From: Acidobacteriota bacterium
GTDB taxonomy: Bacteria > Acidobacteriota > Thermoanaerobaculia > Multivoradales > Multivoraceae
Assembly: GCA_003388555.1 (NCBI GenBank)
Contig: QQVD01000001.1
Location: forward strand, 23,501-87,500
DNA: 64,000 nt
Direction of reading: 5' to 3'
Positions 17,139 through 24,814 of the stretch are shown here, one piece after another; the stretch's first letter is position 1; each line of letters opens with the position of its first letter. Under the pieces are notes generated by a model that made no database searches, had not been told where the DNA came from, and saw only the letters and a program-made list of their open reading frames with translations. Made by a program: the position numbers and the translations under genes.

Positions 17139-18092
17139 ATGACCTCGATGAAGACCACCTCTGTCCACACGATCTCGCGCTCGGCACTGGGCGCCACCCT
17201 GGCGTTCGTCCTCCTGCTCGGCTGCGACTCGACCTCACCCGTGGCGCCGCCTGGAACCCTGCTCACGATCAGCGCCAATCCGGCACGGATCACCTCCGAC
17301 GGCACCTCGGAGATCCGCGTCGTGGCGCAGAAGCCGAACGGCACGCCGGTGAACCCAGGGACCGCGATCCGGATGAGCACCACCATCGGGCGCATCGAGC
17401 CGACCGTGCACGCCAACGAGCAGGGCGAGGCGATCGCCACACTGGTCGGTGCCGGCGAGTTCGGCGAGGCGACGGTCGTCGCCAGCGTCGGTGGAGACTC
17501 GATGGCGGAGGTCATCGTCCAGGTGGGCATCTCTGCCGCGTCGATCTCGCTGCAGACGACGCCTTCGAGCGTCTCGGAGGAGGGCGGGAACCTGCAGCTC
17601 GTCGCCCTGGTGCGCGACGATCAGGGCCGACCGCTGCCGGGTGCACAGGTCAACTTCTCTACCGACATCGGCACTCTCGACTCGGCTGGGCGCTTCCTCG
17701 AGACGGACGCGGGCGGCTCCGTATCCGACACCTTGAGAGTGCGCCAGTCCGACATCGACGTGGTGACCGGCGACACCTTCCGGGTGACCGCAGAGGTGGC
17801 GACGGGGGCTGGTGCGATCGTCGACGACGCCGTGACCATTTCGATCGGCCGCCGGCCCCGCGCTGCCTTCACCTTCGTGGTCTCCGGCAACACCGTGGTG
17901 TTCACCGACACCTCCACCGGCCGTCCGACGGCGTGGATCTGGGACTTCGACGACGGCGGCAGCACCACGGACAGCACCGAGCAGAATCCGGCCCAGGATT
18001 TCGCCATCGGCACCTACAACGTGCGCCTGACGGCGTCGAACTCGCAGGGAGAGAGCTCCGTCACCCGGGTCGTGACCGTCACCGGCCAGTAG
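17139..18092 (+). CDS. Big_1-like/PKD-domain lipoprotein
   Basis: Predicted 317-aa envelope lipoprotein with lipobox LLLGC. Two tandem invasin/Big_1-like Ig domains follow at about residues 38-128 and 128-235, with LxTTPSSVSEEGGNLQL and PLPGAQVNFSTDIGTLDS. A C-terminal PKD domain carries WIWDFDDGGSTT and YNVRLTASN. Its domain repertoire matches the preceding IPT/PKD gene, so the two may be parts of one surface structure. The ATG at 17139 is chosen over a GTG/TTG-type extension from 17100 because it places the lipobox at a normal distance. Confidence 0.83.
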   Translation: MTSMKTTSVHTISRSALGATLAFVLLLGCDSTSPVAPPGTLLTISANPARITSDGTSEIRVVAQKPNGTPVNPGTAIRMSTTIGRIEPTVHANEQGEAIATLVGAGEFGEATVVASVGGDSMAEVIVQVGISAASISLQTTPSSVSEEGGNLQLVALVRDDQGRPLPGAQVNFSTDIGTLDSAGRFLETDAGGSVSDTLRVRQSDIDVVTGDTFRVTAEVATGAGAIVDDAVTISIGRRPRAAFTFVVSGNTVVFTDTSTGRPTAWIWDFDDGGSTTDSTEQNPAQDFAIGTYNVRLTASNSQGESSVTRVVTVTGQ

Positions 18093-18116
18093 ACCGGAGG
18101 TCTGGAGCGGCCATTC

Positions 18117-18139
18117 CGCGACCGGACGTCCCGGGTCGC
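18117..18139 (+). terminator. candidate hairpin after the Big/PKD lipoprotein gene
   Basis: GCGACC (18117-18122) can pair with GGTCGC (18134-18139) around a GC-rich loop, 25 bp after the stop codon. No T-run follows. Weak support. Confidence 0.35.
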
Positions 18140-18341
18140 AGTCATGCCATCGGCGGCCGCGGCGCGGCAGCGCAATCGCCACGGCTGCAGTAAGATGCCG
18201 GGGTTCCCCGACCGCCAGCGGACGGCGCGGACGTGGCGTCCGCCCGTCCCGATCGCTGCGCCCGATCCGACACCCGGCGATCTCCCGATCTCGCGGCAGT
18301 CCGTCGGGGACCACCGGATCCGAGTCGGGCGGAGGACGCGA

Positions 18342-19733
18342 ATGGCCTTGTCCAACAATCCGAGAGTCCGTCTCGCCGAATTGCGCGAGCGTTGGGACGC
18401 CGACCGACGCTCTCGGGTGTTCCTGCAGCTGGCCGAGGAGTACCGACGCCAGGGCCAGCCGGGGGACGCCATCGGCGTCCTCGAGGTCGGCCTGTCGCAC
18501 AACCCCTCGTCCGTCGCCGGTCAAGTGGCCCTGGGACGCTGCCTGGTAGAGCTCGCGCGCCACGAGGAGGCGCGCGACGTGCTCGAGAGCGTGCTGGCGC
18601 GCGATCCCACCCAGATGGTTGCCGACCGTCACCTCATCGACCTGCACCTCTCGCTGGGCGAGCTCGACAAGGCGGCCGAGAGGCTCTCGGTCTACGAGCA
18701 GCTGAATCCGCTCGACCCGGCGCTGCCGCAGCTCCTCGAACGGGTGGCAGAGCGCCGGGAGTCTCCTTCCGCCGACGACGCAGGAGAGACCCCGGCGCCG
18801 GCCGCCGACGTCGAGCTCGCGGCGGAGGACGCCGAGCCGGCCGATGCAGCGACGTCGGCTCCTGCGCCAGCTGCCGCCAGCGAAGAGCCTCCGAGGCACG
18901 GTGCAGCCACCGCGGCCCCGATCGCAGAGGCCCCGATCACGGCGGAAGCCGCCGCCGAGACAGCTGCGCGAGGAGCCGTCCCGCCCGAGGACGCCCGCCA
19001 TCCGCTCTCGGCGGAGCAGGAGCAGTCCAGTGAGACCGAACCCGACCGGCCCGGCGGGCCGCCGCCGAGGGAGTCGGAGCCGTCTGACGCGATGGACCGA
19101 GCAGGCTCGGCACGCGAGGCAGCCGTCGAGGATGTGGGGAGCGACGATGGCGTCGGTGCGGACGGTGGGTCCGGCCGTGCGGCCGTCTGGGGCGAGGTGT
19201 TCGCGCTGCCCACCGATCTCGCCGCCTCGAGCCTGCACTTCTCCCCCGGCGCCTTGCGCCGACTCTCGACCTCGCGGCGCCACGAGTCGCGCGAGCCAGA
19301 CCGGGCTGCAGCGCCGGCGGGCCGATCGCACGAGAGCGAGCCTTCCGCGCCGGAGCCGGAGCCAGAGGAGGCCGCGGCGCCGCGCGAGGCTCCTGCCGCT
19401 CCCTCGCCGGCTGCAGCTGCGGTCGTCGCCGAGCCTCAGGGAGCTCTCGACGGTCGTCGCGACGCCGATCCCGGAGCCGCGGCGCGGCAGACCGCCGCGA
19501 GGCTCGAGGGAGAGGAGGCCTCGGGCAGCGAACCGGGTGGGCGTGTGCCACCACGAGCGGCGAAGAGCCCGGGAGGATCTCCGGAGCGGCGCCTCGATGC
19601 AGCCCGCATCCTCGCCCTCTACGATCATCCCCGTCGACCCGGTCTGCAGATGACCCCCGGCCTCGAGCGTCGTCGCCAGCTGATCGGCAACTACCTGCGG
19701 GCGCTGCGCGAGCTGCGCGAGGAACCGAGTTGA
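18342..19733 (+). CDS. TPR protein with a long disordered middle region
   Basis: 463-aa cytoplasmic protein (no signal peptide) of unknown function. The first 140 residues form about three to four TPR helical hairpins (RVFLQLAEEYRRQGQPGDAIGVLE, VAGQVALGRCLVELARHEEA). Residues about 145-410 are an Ala/Glu/Pro-rich low-complexity tract. The last 45 residues are ordered again (RRLDAARILALYDHP, MTPGLERRRQLIGNYLRAL). GGAGG at 18331-18335 fixes the ATG. Its stop overlaps the start of the Roadblock-like gene, so the two products are probably partners. Confidence 0.8.
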   Translation: MALSNNPRVRLAELRERWDADRRSRVFLQLAEEYRRQGQPGDAIGVLEVGLSHNPSSVAGQVALGRCLVELARHEEARDVLESVLARDPTQMVADRHLIDLHLSLGELDKAAERLSVYEQLNPLDPALPQLLERVAERRESPSADDAGETPAPAADVELAAEDAEPADAATSAPAPAAASEEPPRHGAATAAPIAEAPITAEAAAETAARGAVPPEDARHPLSAEQEQSSETEPDRPGGPPPRESEPSDAMDRAGSAREAAVEDVGSDDGVGADGGSGRAAVWGEVFALPTDLAASSLHFSPGALRRLSTSRRHESREPDRAAAPAGRSHESEPSAPEPEPEEAAAPREAPAAPSPAAAAVVAEPQGALDGRRDADPGAAARQTAARLEGEEASGSEPGGRVPPRAAKSPGGSPERRLDAARILALYDHPRRPGLQMTPGLERRRQLIGNYLRALRELREEPS

Positions 19734-20098
19734 GCCTGAAGCGGGCGCTGGAGAGCGTCGCTCGCCGGCTGCACGACCCGTGGTTCCTGGCGCTCCTCGG
19801 TCCGGACGGCCTGGCCATCGAGGCGCTGCAGTTCCCCGCCTCCTCCGGCATGGAGCCCGAGGAGGTCTGCGTCGAGGCGGCCAGCCTGCTGCGCGCGCTC
19901 GCCCAGTCGCACGACGAGTTCGGTGACGGTGCAGGAGTGGCCGGGCTCTCGGTCTCGCTCGGGCGGGCGCGCTTCGAGCTCAGTCGGTTCGACGAGGACG
20001 TCTACCTGCTGGCGGTCAGTGGAGCCGGCAATCCACAGGCGCGGGTGCACTTCGAGCTGCGCCGGGGCACCTTGCAGCTGAGCAAGTTCTTCGACTGA
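19730..20098 (+). CDS. Roadblock/LC7-like small protein
   Basis: 122-aa protein whose alternating helix/strand pattern and early motif LALLGPDGLAIEALQF resemble Roadblock/LC7 (MglB-type) domains, which regulate small Ras-like GTPases or act as scaffolds. The assignment is from pattern only. TTG at 19730 overlaps the stop of the TPR gene, with GAGG 7 nt upstream, so it is translationally coupled. No MglA-type GTPase is seen in the window. Confidence 0.65.
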   Translation: MSLKRALESVARRLHDPWFLALLGPDGLAIEALQFPASSGMEPEEVCVEAASLLRALAQSHDEFGDGAGVAGLSVSLGRARFELSRFDEDVYLLAVSGAGNPQARVHFELRRGTLQLSKFFD

Positions 20099-20130
20099 GT
20101 CGTGAGCCGGCGAGCGGCGACCGGGCCGGA

Positions 20131-20142
20131 CGCGTAAACGCG
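20131..20142. repeat. 12-bp palindrome upstream of the thiE-like gene
   Basis: CGCGT-AA-ACGCG, a perfect inverted repeat centred on AA, 48 bp before the preferred thiE start. The AA-centred GC arms resemble the element at 17102-17115. Possible operator; weak support. Confidence 0.3.
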
Positions 20143-20189
20143 TGGCGATGGGGTCGAGGGTGCACTCTGGCCGGTTACAGTCCAGCAGC

Positions 20190-20858
20190 GTGATCTCCAC
20201 TCCAGCCGCGATTCCACCGAATCCGACAGGCCTCTATGCCATCGTCGACGACCCGCGCCACGCGTCCCCTGCGGCGCTGGTCGAGGCGGCGGTGGCGGCC
20301 GAACGCGCCGGGTCGACCTGGATCCAGCTTCGTCTCAAGCGCCTCTGCGATCGTGATCGCTACGAGGTGGCCAGTCGCTGCTGCGAACGACTCGCCAGCC
20401 GCGGGCGCAACCTGTGGATCGACGACTGCGTCGAGCTAGCCGCTCTCCTCCCCCTCCGCGGTGTGCATCTCGGGCAGCAAGATCTGCCGCCGCGCGCCGC
20501 CAGGTCGCTGCTCCCTGGCGACCGGCTCGTGGGCCGCTCGACACACGATCTCCGCCAGCTCGCTGCAGCGGACGCCGACCCTGAGGTCGATGTGGTGGCG
20601 ATCGGTCCGATCCTGCCGACCGGCTCGAAGCAGTCCCCGGATCCGGCGGTGGGTTGGGAGGTCTTGCGGGACTCTCGTCACCTCACCACCAAGCCTCTGA
20701 TCGCGATCGGCGGCCTCGGGCCGCGCAGCTACGCCGAGGCGCGAGGCCACGGCGCCGATCTCGTGGCGTCGATCGGCGCTCTGGGCGGTGGCGAGGAGTT
20801 CGAGCGGCGTTGCCTGGAGCTGGTGGAGATCGAGCGGCGAGCCTCCTGGCGAGGATGA
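20190..20858 (+). CDS. thiE: thiamine phosphate synthase-like protein (ThiE/TenI family)
   Basis: ThiE joins HMP-pyrophosphate and thiazole phosphate to make thiamine phosphate. The 222-aa TIM-barrel protein has GLYAIVDD at the N-terminus, IQLRLK in place of the usual QLRDK, GVHLGQQDLP, VGRSTHDL, AIGPILPTGSK and a C-terminal phosphate-binding IAIGGLGP. The usual catalytic-loop NDR is replaced by IDDC, so a TenI-like isomerase role cannot be excluded. Start candidates are GTG 20142, ATG 20148 and GTG 20190; the last gives a family-length N-terminus but lacks a good ribosome site. No other thiamine gene and no TPP riboswitch were seen nearby. Confidence 0.75.
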   Translation: MISTPAAIPPNPTGLYAIVDDPRHASPAALVEAAVAAERAGSTWIQLRLKRLCDRDRYEVASRCCERLASRGRNLWIDDCVELAALLPLRGVHLGQQDLPPRAARSLLPGDRLVGRSTHDLRQLAAADADPEVDVVAIGPILPTGSKQSPDPAVGWEVLRDSRHLTTKPLIAIGGLGPRSYAEARGHGADLVASIGALGGGEEFERRCLELVEIERRASWRG

Positions 20859-20897
20859 GCCTCGTCGGGGGCTGCCGCGGTACGAGAGGGAGGTACG

Positions 20898-20930
20898 ATG
20901 TCCTTCACCTCGGGAGGAGAGCGCACATGA
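20898..20930 (+). CDS. 10-codon leader ORF coupled to the MetS-like gene
   Basis: ATG at 20898 follows a strong Shine-Dalgarno (GGGAGG, 20888-20893) and encodes MSFTSGGERT, ending in a TGA that overlaps the next ATG (ATGA at 20927-20930). The second gene's own ribosome site lies inside this ORF. Two consecutive good sites and a stop/start overlap suggest translational coupling or a regulatory leader peptide. Confidence 0.5.
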   Translation: MSFTSGGERT

Positions 20931-21034
20931 GTGGACTGGCGATAGCGACGATGATCACGATCTGTGGCGCGGTCTGGGGTGGTCTGGCGCTGCTGGTCCT
21001 CCGGGCCCTGCGGCGCTCACCGTCCGGCTCGTAG
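20927..21034 (+). CDS. 35-aa single-pass membrane peptide, MetS-like NSS transporter small subunit
   Basis: The 35-aa product has one transmembrane helix and a basic C-terminus. Its pattern M-x3-AI-x2-M-x7-WGGL matches the MetS family, small subunits of bacterial sodium-coupled amino-acid (NSS) transporters such as MetPS. GGGAGGAG at 20912-20919 is an excellent ribosome site. No NSS transporter gene is adjacent, so the partner must be encoded elsewhere or the peptide has another target. A hairpin follows 20 bp after the stop, so it looks like a self-contained unit. Confidence 0.7.
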   Translation: MSGLAIATMITICGAVWGGLALLVLRALRRSPSGS

Positions 21035-21362
21035 CCGGTGCCCGCAGCGACGCAGGCCGCGGTGGAGGTCCGCGGCCCCCTGTCCTCGAGCGGTCCGGAA
21101 GCGGTGAGCGCCCCCTGCGGCGCCCGCGCGGAGCGGCGCCGCATCATGGCGCCGACCCCGGGTACTCGGCGCGGCAGGCGTCGCTGCGGACTCGAAGCGA
21201 CGCCCGACGTCGACGCGAGCGCCGGCCTCGATCTCACCGACCGGCTTCTCGAGTACGGATCGACCGAGGCCCGTGCCGAGCCCGGCCGCGGCGATCTGCC
21301 GCCCGCCGGCCCCCTTGCGGTGACCCTGCTCCGGCGCCGCTGGCGAGATCGGGTGGCCTGAG
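21035..21362 (+). other. 328-bp region between the MetS-like gene and aroK
   Basis: Apart from the hairpin at 21055-21077, nothing is recognised. Frames open on both strands, but they have no ribosome sites and look like GC-rich chance frames. Confidence 0.5.
21055..21077 (+). terminator. hairpin after the MetS-like gene
   Basis: GGCCGCGG (21055-21062) pairs perfectly with CCGCGGCC (21070-21077) around a 7-nt loop, 20 bp after the stop codon. The following bases (CCCTGTCCTC) are pyrimidine-rich but not a T-run. Confidence 0.55.
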
Positions 21363-21875
21363 TTGCGGCTTTTTCTCGTAGGTTTCATGGGTGCAGGCAA
21401 GAGCACCGTCGGCCGCGCTCTGGCCCGCCGCCTGCAATGGCCGTTCGTCGATCTCGATCAGGAGATCGAGCGTAAGTACCGCGTCACAATCCCGCGGATT
21501 TTCAGTGAACACGGAGAGGCGGGCTTCCGCCAGCGCGAACATGAGGTCCTGGCGGGTCTGGCTTTCGTGGGGCGAGCAGTGATCTCGACCGGAGGCGGTA
21601 CCTTCACCTTCGAGCCGAGCCGGCGGCTGATCGCCCGCGCCGGGGTGAGCGTCTTTCTCGATCCCGACTTCGATCTGCTCTGGCAGCGCCTGGTTCGTTC
21701 GCCGAAGGAGCGGCCGCTGCTGGCCGATCGCACCGCGACCGAACGTCTTTGGAAGGCTCGTCGCGAGGTCTACCTGGAGGCGAATCTGCGGATCGACGTC
21801 GGCGCCGACGGGGACCCGGACGCGGTCGCGGCGGCGATCGTCCAGCGCCTCACGGAGGACCCTTGCGTTATCTGA
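21363..21875 (+). CDS. aroK: shikimate kinase
   Basis: Phosphorylates shikimate on the way to chorismate and aromatic amino acids. The 170-aa protein has the P-loop GFMGAGKST (residues 7-15), DLDQEIE with the Mg/shikimate Asp32, FRQREHEVL with Arg56, the shikimate-binding STGGGT (about 75-80) and the LID Arg in KERPLLAD. Length is normal for AroK. It starts with TTG directly at the family N-terminus and overlaps the following phosphoesterase gene by 13 bp. Confidence 0.93.
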   Translation: MRLFLVGFMGAGKSTVGRALARRLQWPFVDLDQEIERKYRVTIPRIFSEHGEAGFRQREHEVLAGLAFVGRAVISTGGGTFTFEPSRRLIARAGVSVFLDPDFDLLWQRLVRSPKERPLLADRTATERLWKARREVYLEANLRIDVGADGDPDAVAAAIVQRLTEDPCVI

Positions 21876-22642
21876 TTCTCTCCGACATGCACGGCAACTG
21901 GGAGGCGCTCCAGGCCGTGCTGCGCCGGGTGCGACGCAAGCAGTTCGGCGAGACCCTGGTGCTCGGAGACCTGGTCGGGTACGGCGCGGCCCCCAACCAG
22001 GTGATCGAGGCCATGTCGCGACTTCCCGGCAGGTTGCGCATCGTACGTGGCAACCACGACAAGGTCGCCGCCGGCCTCGAGCCCGGTCACGGCTTCAACG
22101 AGGTCGCCCTCAGGGCGGCGCAGTGGACCACCGAGCGCCTGACCCGAGCCAATCTGGAGTACCTCAAGGACCTCCCGGTCGGCCCGACTCTGGTGATCGA
22201 GTCGCAGGCAGGCGCCGGGGAGGCCCCCTATGGCCGCAGTGTCGCGATCTGCCACGGCTCGCCGGCCGACGAGGACTGCTACGTCTTCGCCGAGAGCGAG
22301 GCGCTGGCCGCGTTTCGCGCCGAGCCACGCGCCTGGGTGACCTTCTTCGGGCACACCCACCTGCCCAGTCTCTTCCTCCTCGAGGAGGGTCGAATCGCCG
22401 GCGCTCTGCTGCGCGGTAGCGGCGTGCTGCAGCTCGACCCCGACCGGCGCTACCTGATCAACCCCGGTTCGATCGGTCAGCCCCGCGACCGCGATCCCCG
22501 TGCCGCCTACATGATCTACGACTCCACCCGGCAGACGCTGCGCTGGTACCGGTGTCGCTATCCCCTGCAGAGAGCGCAGCGCAGGATCGTCGGTCAGGAT
22601 CTACCTGCTTCGTTGGCGGAGCGCTTGGCCCACGGGATCTGA
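21863..22642 (+). CDS. calcineurin-like metallophosphoesterase
   Basis: 259-aa predicted metal-dependent phosphoesterase of the YfcE/MJ0936-like class. All five motifs are visible: LSDMHGN (D-x-H), LGDLVGYG (GD), VRGNHDK (GNHD), AICHGSP (H) and FFGHTHLP (GHxH). Substrate is unknown; relatives act on phosphodiesters or nucleotides. The TTG start at 21863 has GGAGG 4 nt upstream (21854-21858) and lies within the end of aroK, indicating coupled translation. Confidence 0.87.
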   Translation: MRYLILSDMHGNWEALQAVLRRVRRKQFGETLVLGDLVGYGAAPNQVIEAMSRLPGRLRIVRGNHDKVAAGLEPGHGFNEVALRAAQWTTERLTRANLEYLKDLPVGPTLVIESQAGAGEAPYGRSVAICHGSPADEDCYVFAESEALAAFRAEPRAWVTFFGHTHLPSLFLLEEGRIAGALLRGSGVLQLDPDRRYLINPGSIGQPRDRDPRAAYMIYDSTRQTLRWYRCRYPLQRAQRRIVGQDLPASLAERLAHGI

Positions 22643-22670
22643 GAGGGCCCGAGCCTTGGGCGCCCTCGGG
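22643..22670. terminator. candidate shared terminator between convergent genes
   Basis: GAGGGC (22643-22648) can pair with GCCCTC (22662-22667), or CCCGAG (22648-22653) with CTCGGG (22665-22670). It lies in the 52-bp gap between the phosphoesterase (+) and ccmI (-) stops. It could act in both directions. No T-run. Confidence 0.4.
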
Positions 22671-22694
22671 TGACGGCAGGGGGCGGGATCCGGC

Positions 22695-23645
22695 TCAGAC
22701 GGGAGGCGGTCGCGACACCACCTGATCGAAGTCGAGGCCCTGCTCGGTCAGCGAGATGAGGTGCTCCAGACGCGGCTCGCTGCCGCCGACGGCGTCGACA
22801 CCTGCGCGCCAGGTCTCCAGGGCGCCGGCGCGATCCCCGGTCTGCAGCAGGATGAGACCCTGGACCAGCCGCGCCTGCGAGTAGGCCGGGTCGGCTGCGA
22901 CCGCCTGCCGCAGGTGGTCGAGCGCCATCGGCACCTGCCCCATCAGGAAGCGGACGAAGCCGGCGCCATAGTGTGCGACCGGGTCCTGAGGTTCCCGCTC
23001 CAGCAGCGCGCTCGCCTCCTGGAAGGCGTCGAAGTGCTGCTCGTGGGCCAGCAGCAGCTCGATCAGTTGCCGCCGTGCCCCGAGCTCGCCGGGCGCGGCG
23101 GCGATGCGAGCCCGCAGGTCCTCGACCTGGCCGGCGACGATCGGCGGCAGGGCGGGCTCACCGCGGAAGCCTTCGGGAGCCTCGGTCGCAGAGTCGGGTG
23201 CCGGAGCTGCCGGGGCTCCGGCTGCCCCCGGCTGCAGCGGCAGTCCGGTGTCGCGGAAGGCGAGGGCGATGAGAATCGCGACGAGGGCCACCATGCCGCC
23301 TCCGAGCAGCGTTCCTGCGAGCAGCGGGTGCCGTCCGACCAGGCCGGCAGGTGGGCGCGCCGAGGCCGGGGCGGTCTGCGTCGTACCGGCTGGAGCGGTG
23401 ACGGGTCCGCCGAGCGCTTCGAGCCGCCGCAGGGTGAGGGCGGCGCGTTCCTCGAGCACGCTGCGCTCCGACTCGGCGAGCCCTTCGTCACGCAGGGTCT
23501 CCACCAGCTCGTCGAGCTGCAGCTGGAGGTCGCGATGGCGCAGGTCGGAACGGCTGCGCGCGGCGCGTCCACGGGCGGCCCACAACGCCAGGACGACGCC
23601 GGCGACCAGCCCGACCAGCAGCACGACGATCGGCGCCTGGGACAT
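22695..23645 (-). CDS. ccmI: CcmI-like cytochrome c biogenesis TPR protein
   Basis: Presents apocytochrome c to the heme ligase CcmFH. The 316-aa protein has an N-terminal membrane helix, a cytoplasmic coiled coil (DLQLQLDELVETLRDEGL), a second helix (about residues 107-130) and a periplasmic C-terminal TPR domain (AHYGAGFVRFLMGQVPMALDHL), the standard CcmI layout. The ATG at 23645 overlaps the ccmH stop as TGATG and has GGAG 7 nt upstream. It is the last gene of the ccm operon. Confidence 0.85.
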   Translation of the reverse strand: MSQAPIVVLLVGLVAGVVLALWAARGRAARSRSDLRHRDLQLQLDELVETLRDEGLAESERSVLEERAALTLRRLEALGGPVTAPAGTTQTAPASARPPAGLVGRHPLLAGTLLGGGMVALVAILIALAFRDTGLPLQPGAAGAPAAPAPDSATEAPEGFRGEPALPPIVAGQVEDLRARIAAAPGELGARRQLIELLLAHEQHFDAFQEASALLEREPQDPVAHYGAGFVRFLMGQVPMALDHLRQAVAADPAYSQARLVQGLILLQTGDRAGALETWRAGVDAVGGSEPRLEHLISLTEQGLDFDQVVSRPPPV

Positions 23646-24238
23646 CACGGGACTCCTGCGCCGCCCCGCGTCGCCCGCCTACGGATCTCTTCGCGGTAGC
23701 GAGCCAGCTCGGCGTCCTCCGCTGCCTGGTGCGAGTCTTCGCCACTCTCGTCCCCGCGGCCGCGACTGCGACGACCCCGGCGGGTCTGCAGCAGCACCCA
23801 GAGCAGACCCGAGGCCACGGCGATCACCGGCACGATCCAGACCAACAGGTTGAACCCCTCGGGCTTGGGAACCAGACGCACGAATTCGCCGTAGGCGCCT
23901 TCGAAGTAGGCCACGATCTGGTCGTCGGTGTAGCCGGCGGCGAGCAGCTCCCGGATCTCCTCGCGCATCGCCAGGGCGCTCGGCGACGGTGAGGCTGCCA
24001 CGGAGAGACCCTGGCATACCGGGCAGCGCAGGCGATCGGAGAGCTCGTAGGTCGCCTCGTCGAGCTCCTCGCCGCTCAGCGCGGCCCCTTCGGGCTCGCC
24101 CAGGCCTCGTTCCACCGTCGGCTCGGCGGGGGCGGGAACGGGCTGCGCCGCGGCGACCACCGCGGCGGACAGCCCGAGCAGCCCGAGCAGGAGAGCCGTG
24201 GACAGCGTCGAGCGCGCGGACGGCTGCTCGTGCTCCAT
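23645..24238 (-). CDS. ccmH: cytochrome c maturation thiol protein CcmH
   Basis: Membrane-anchored periplasmic thiol-oxidoreductase that reduces the CxxCH motif of apocytochrome c. The 197-aa protein has a signal peptide, the defining LRCPVCQG motif (Cys72, Cys75), an ALAMREEIRELLAAGYTDDQIVAYFEGAYGEFV-type helical domain split here as ALAMREEIRELL and DQIVAYF, and a C-terminal membrane helix. ATG at 24238 is used; an in-frame ATG at 24262 overlaps the end of ccmG and is the alternative. Confidence 0.92.
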   Translation of the reverse strand: MEHEQPSARSTLSTALLLGLLGLSAAVVAAAQPVPAPAEPTVERGLGEPEGAALSGEELDEATYELSDRLRCPVCQGLSVAASPSPSALAMREEIRELLAAGYTDDQIVAYFEGAYGEFVRLVPKPEGFNLLVWIVPVIAVASGLLWVLLQTRRGRRSRGRGDESGEDSHQAAEDAELARYREEIRRRATRGGAGVP

Positions 24239-24248
24239 CGGCGACCGT

Positions 24249-24767
24249 TCAGAGCAGGCCATCGAGGGTCCGTTTCAGGTGCCCACCGCTCACCGCACCG
24301 ATCACCTTGTCGACGATGACCCCGTCTGGACCGATGAAGAAGGTCTCCGGCGGGCCGTAGACGCCGTAGGCGATGGCCGTCTTGCCTCCGGGATCGAGCA
24401 GCGACGGCCCCCAGCTCCCGTGTCGCTGCTGGAAGCTCGCGATCGCCGCTGTGTCGTCCTGGTAGACGACGCCGAGGAACTGTACCGAGTCGGCGTAGTG
24501 CCGGGAGGCGCCGAGCAGCGCCGGATGCTCCTGGATGCAGGGGGCGCACCAGGTCGACCAGAAGTTCACCACCACCGGTTTGCCGCGCAGGGCCTCGAGC
24601 TCCCAGACCTCGCCGTCGAGCGACTGCAGACGGAAGGACGGCGCCGGCTTGCCGACCAGCGGCGAGCTCATCTCGTGCGGGTCGAAGCGGAAGCCTGCCG
24701 CCAGGAAGGCGACCAGCGGCAGGACCACGGCGAGGCCTATGATCAGCACCCGGGCGTTGATGCGCAC
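24249..24767 (-). CDS. ccmG: periplasmic thioredoxin CcmG/DsbE (ResA-like)
   Basis: Keeps CcmH and apocytochrome c cysteines reduced. The 172-aa protein has an N-terminal membrane anchor (about residues 7-25) and a thioredoxin fold with WCAPC (Cys74, Cys77), the CcmG-like GVYGPPETFFIGPDG cis-proline loop and an acidic patch after the active site. It lies between ccmF and ccmH in the operon. Confidence 0.93.
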   Translation of the reverse strand: MRINARVLIIGLAVVLPLVAFLAAGFRFDPHEMSSPLVGKPAPSFRLQSLDGEVWELEALRGKPVVVNFWSTWCAPCIQEHPALLGASRHYADSVQFLGVVYQDDTAAIASFQQRHGSWGPSLLDPGGKTAIAYGVYGPPETFFIGPDGVIVDKVIGAVSGGHLKRTLDGLL

Positions 24768-24814
24768 TGCTTGGTCTCCTGGTCCCCGGTCGTCCCGTGT
24801 TGCACGACTGTCGG

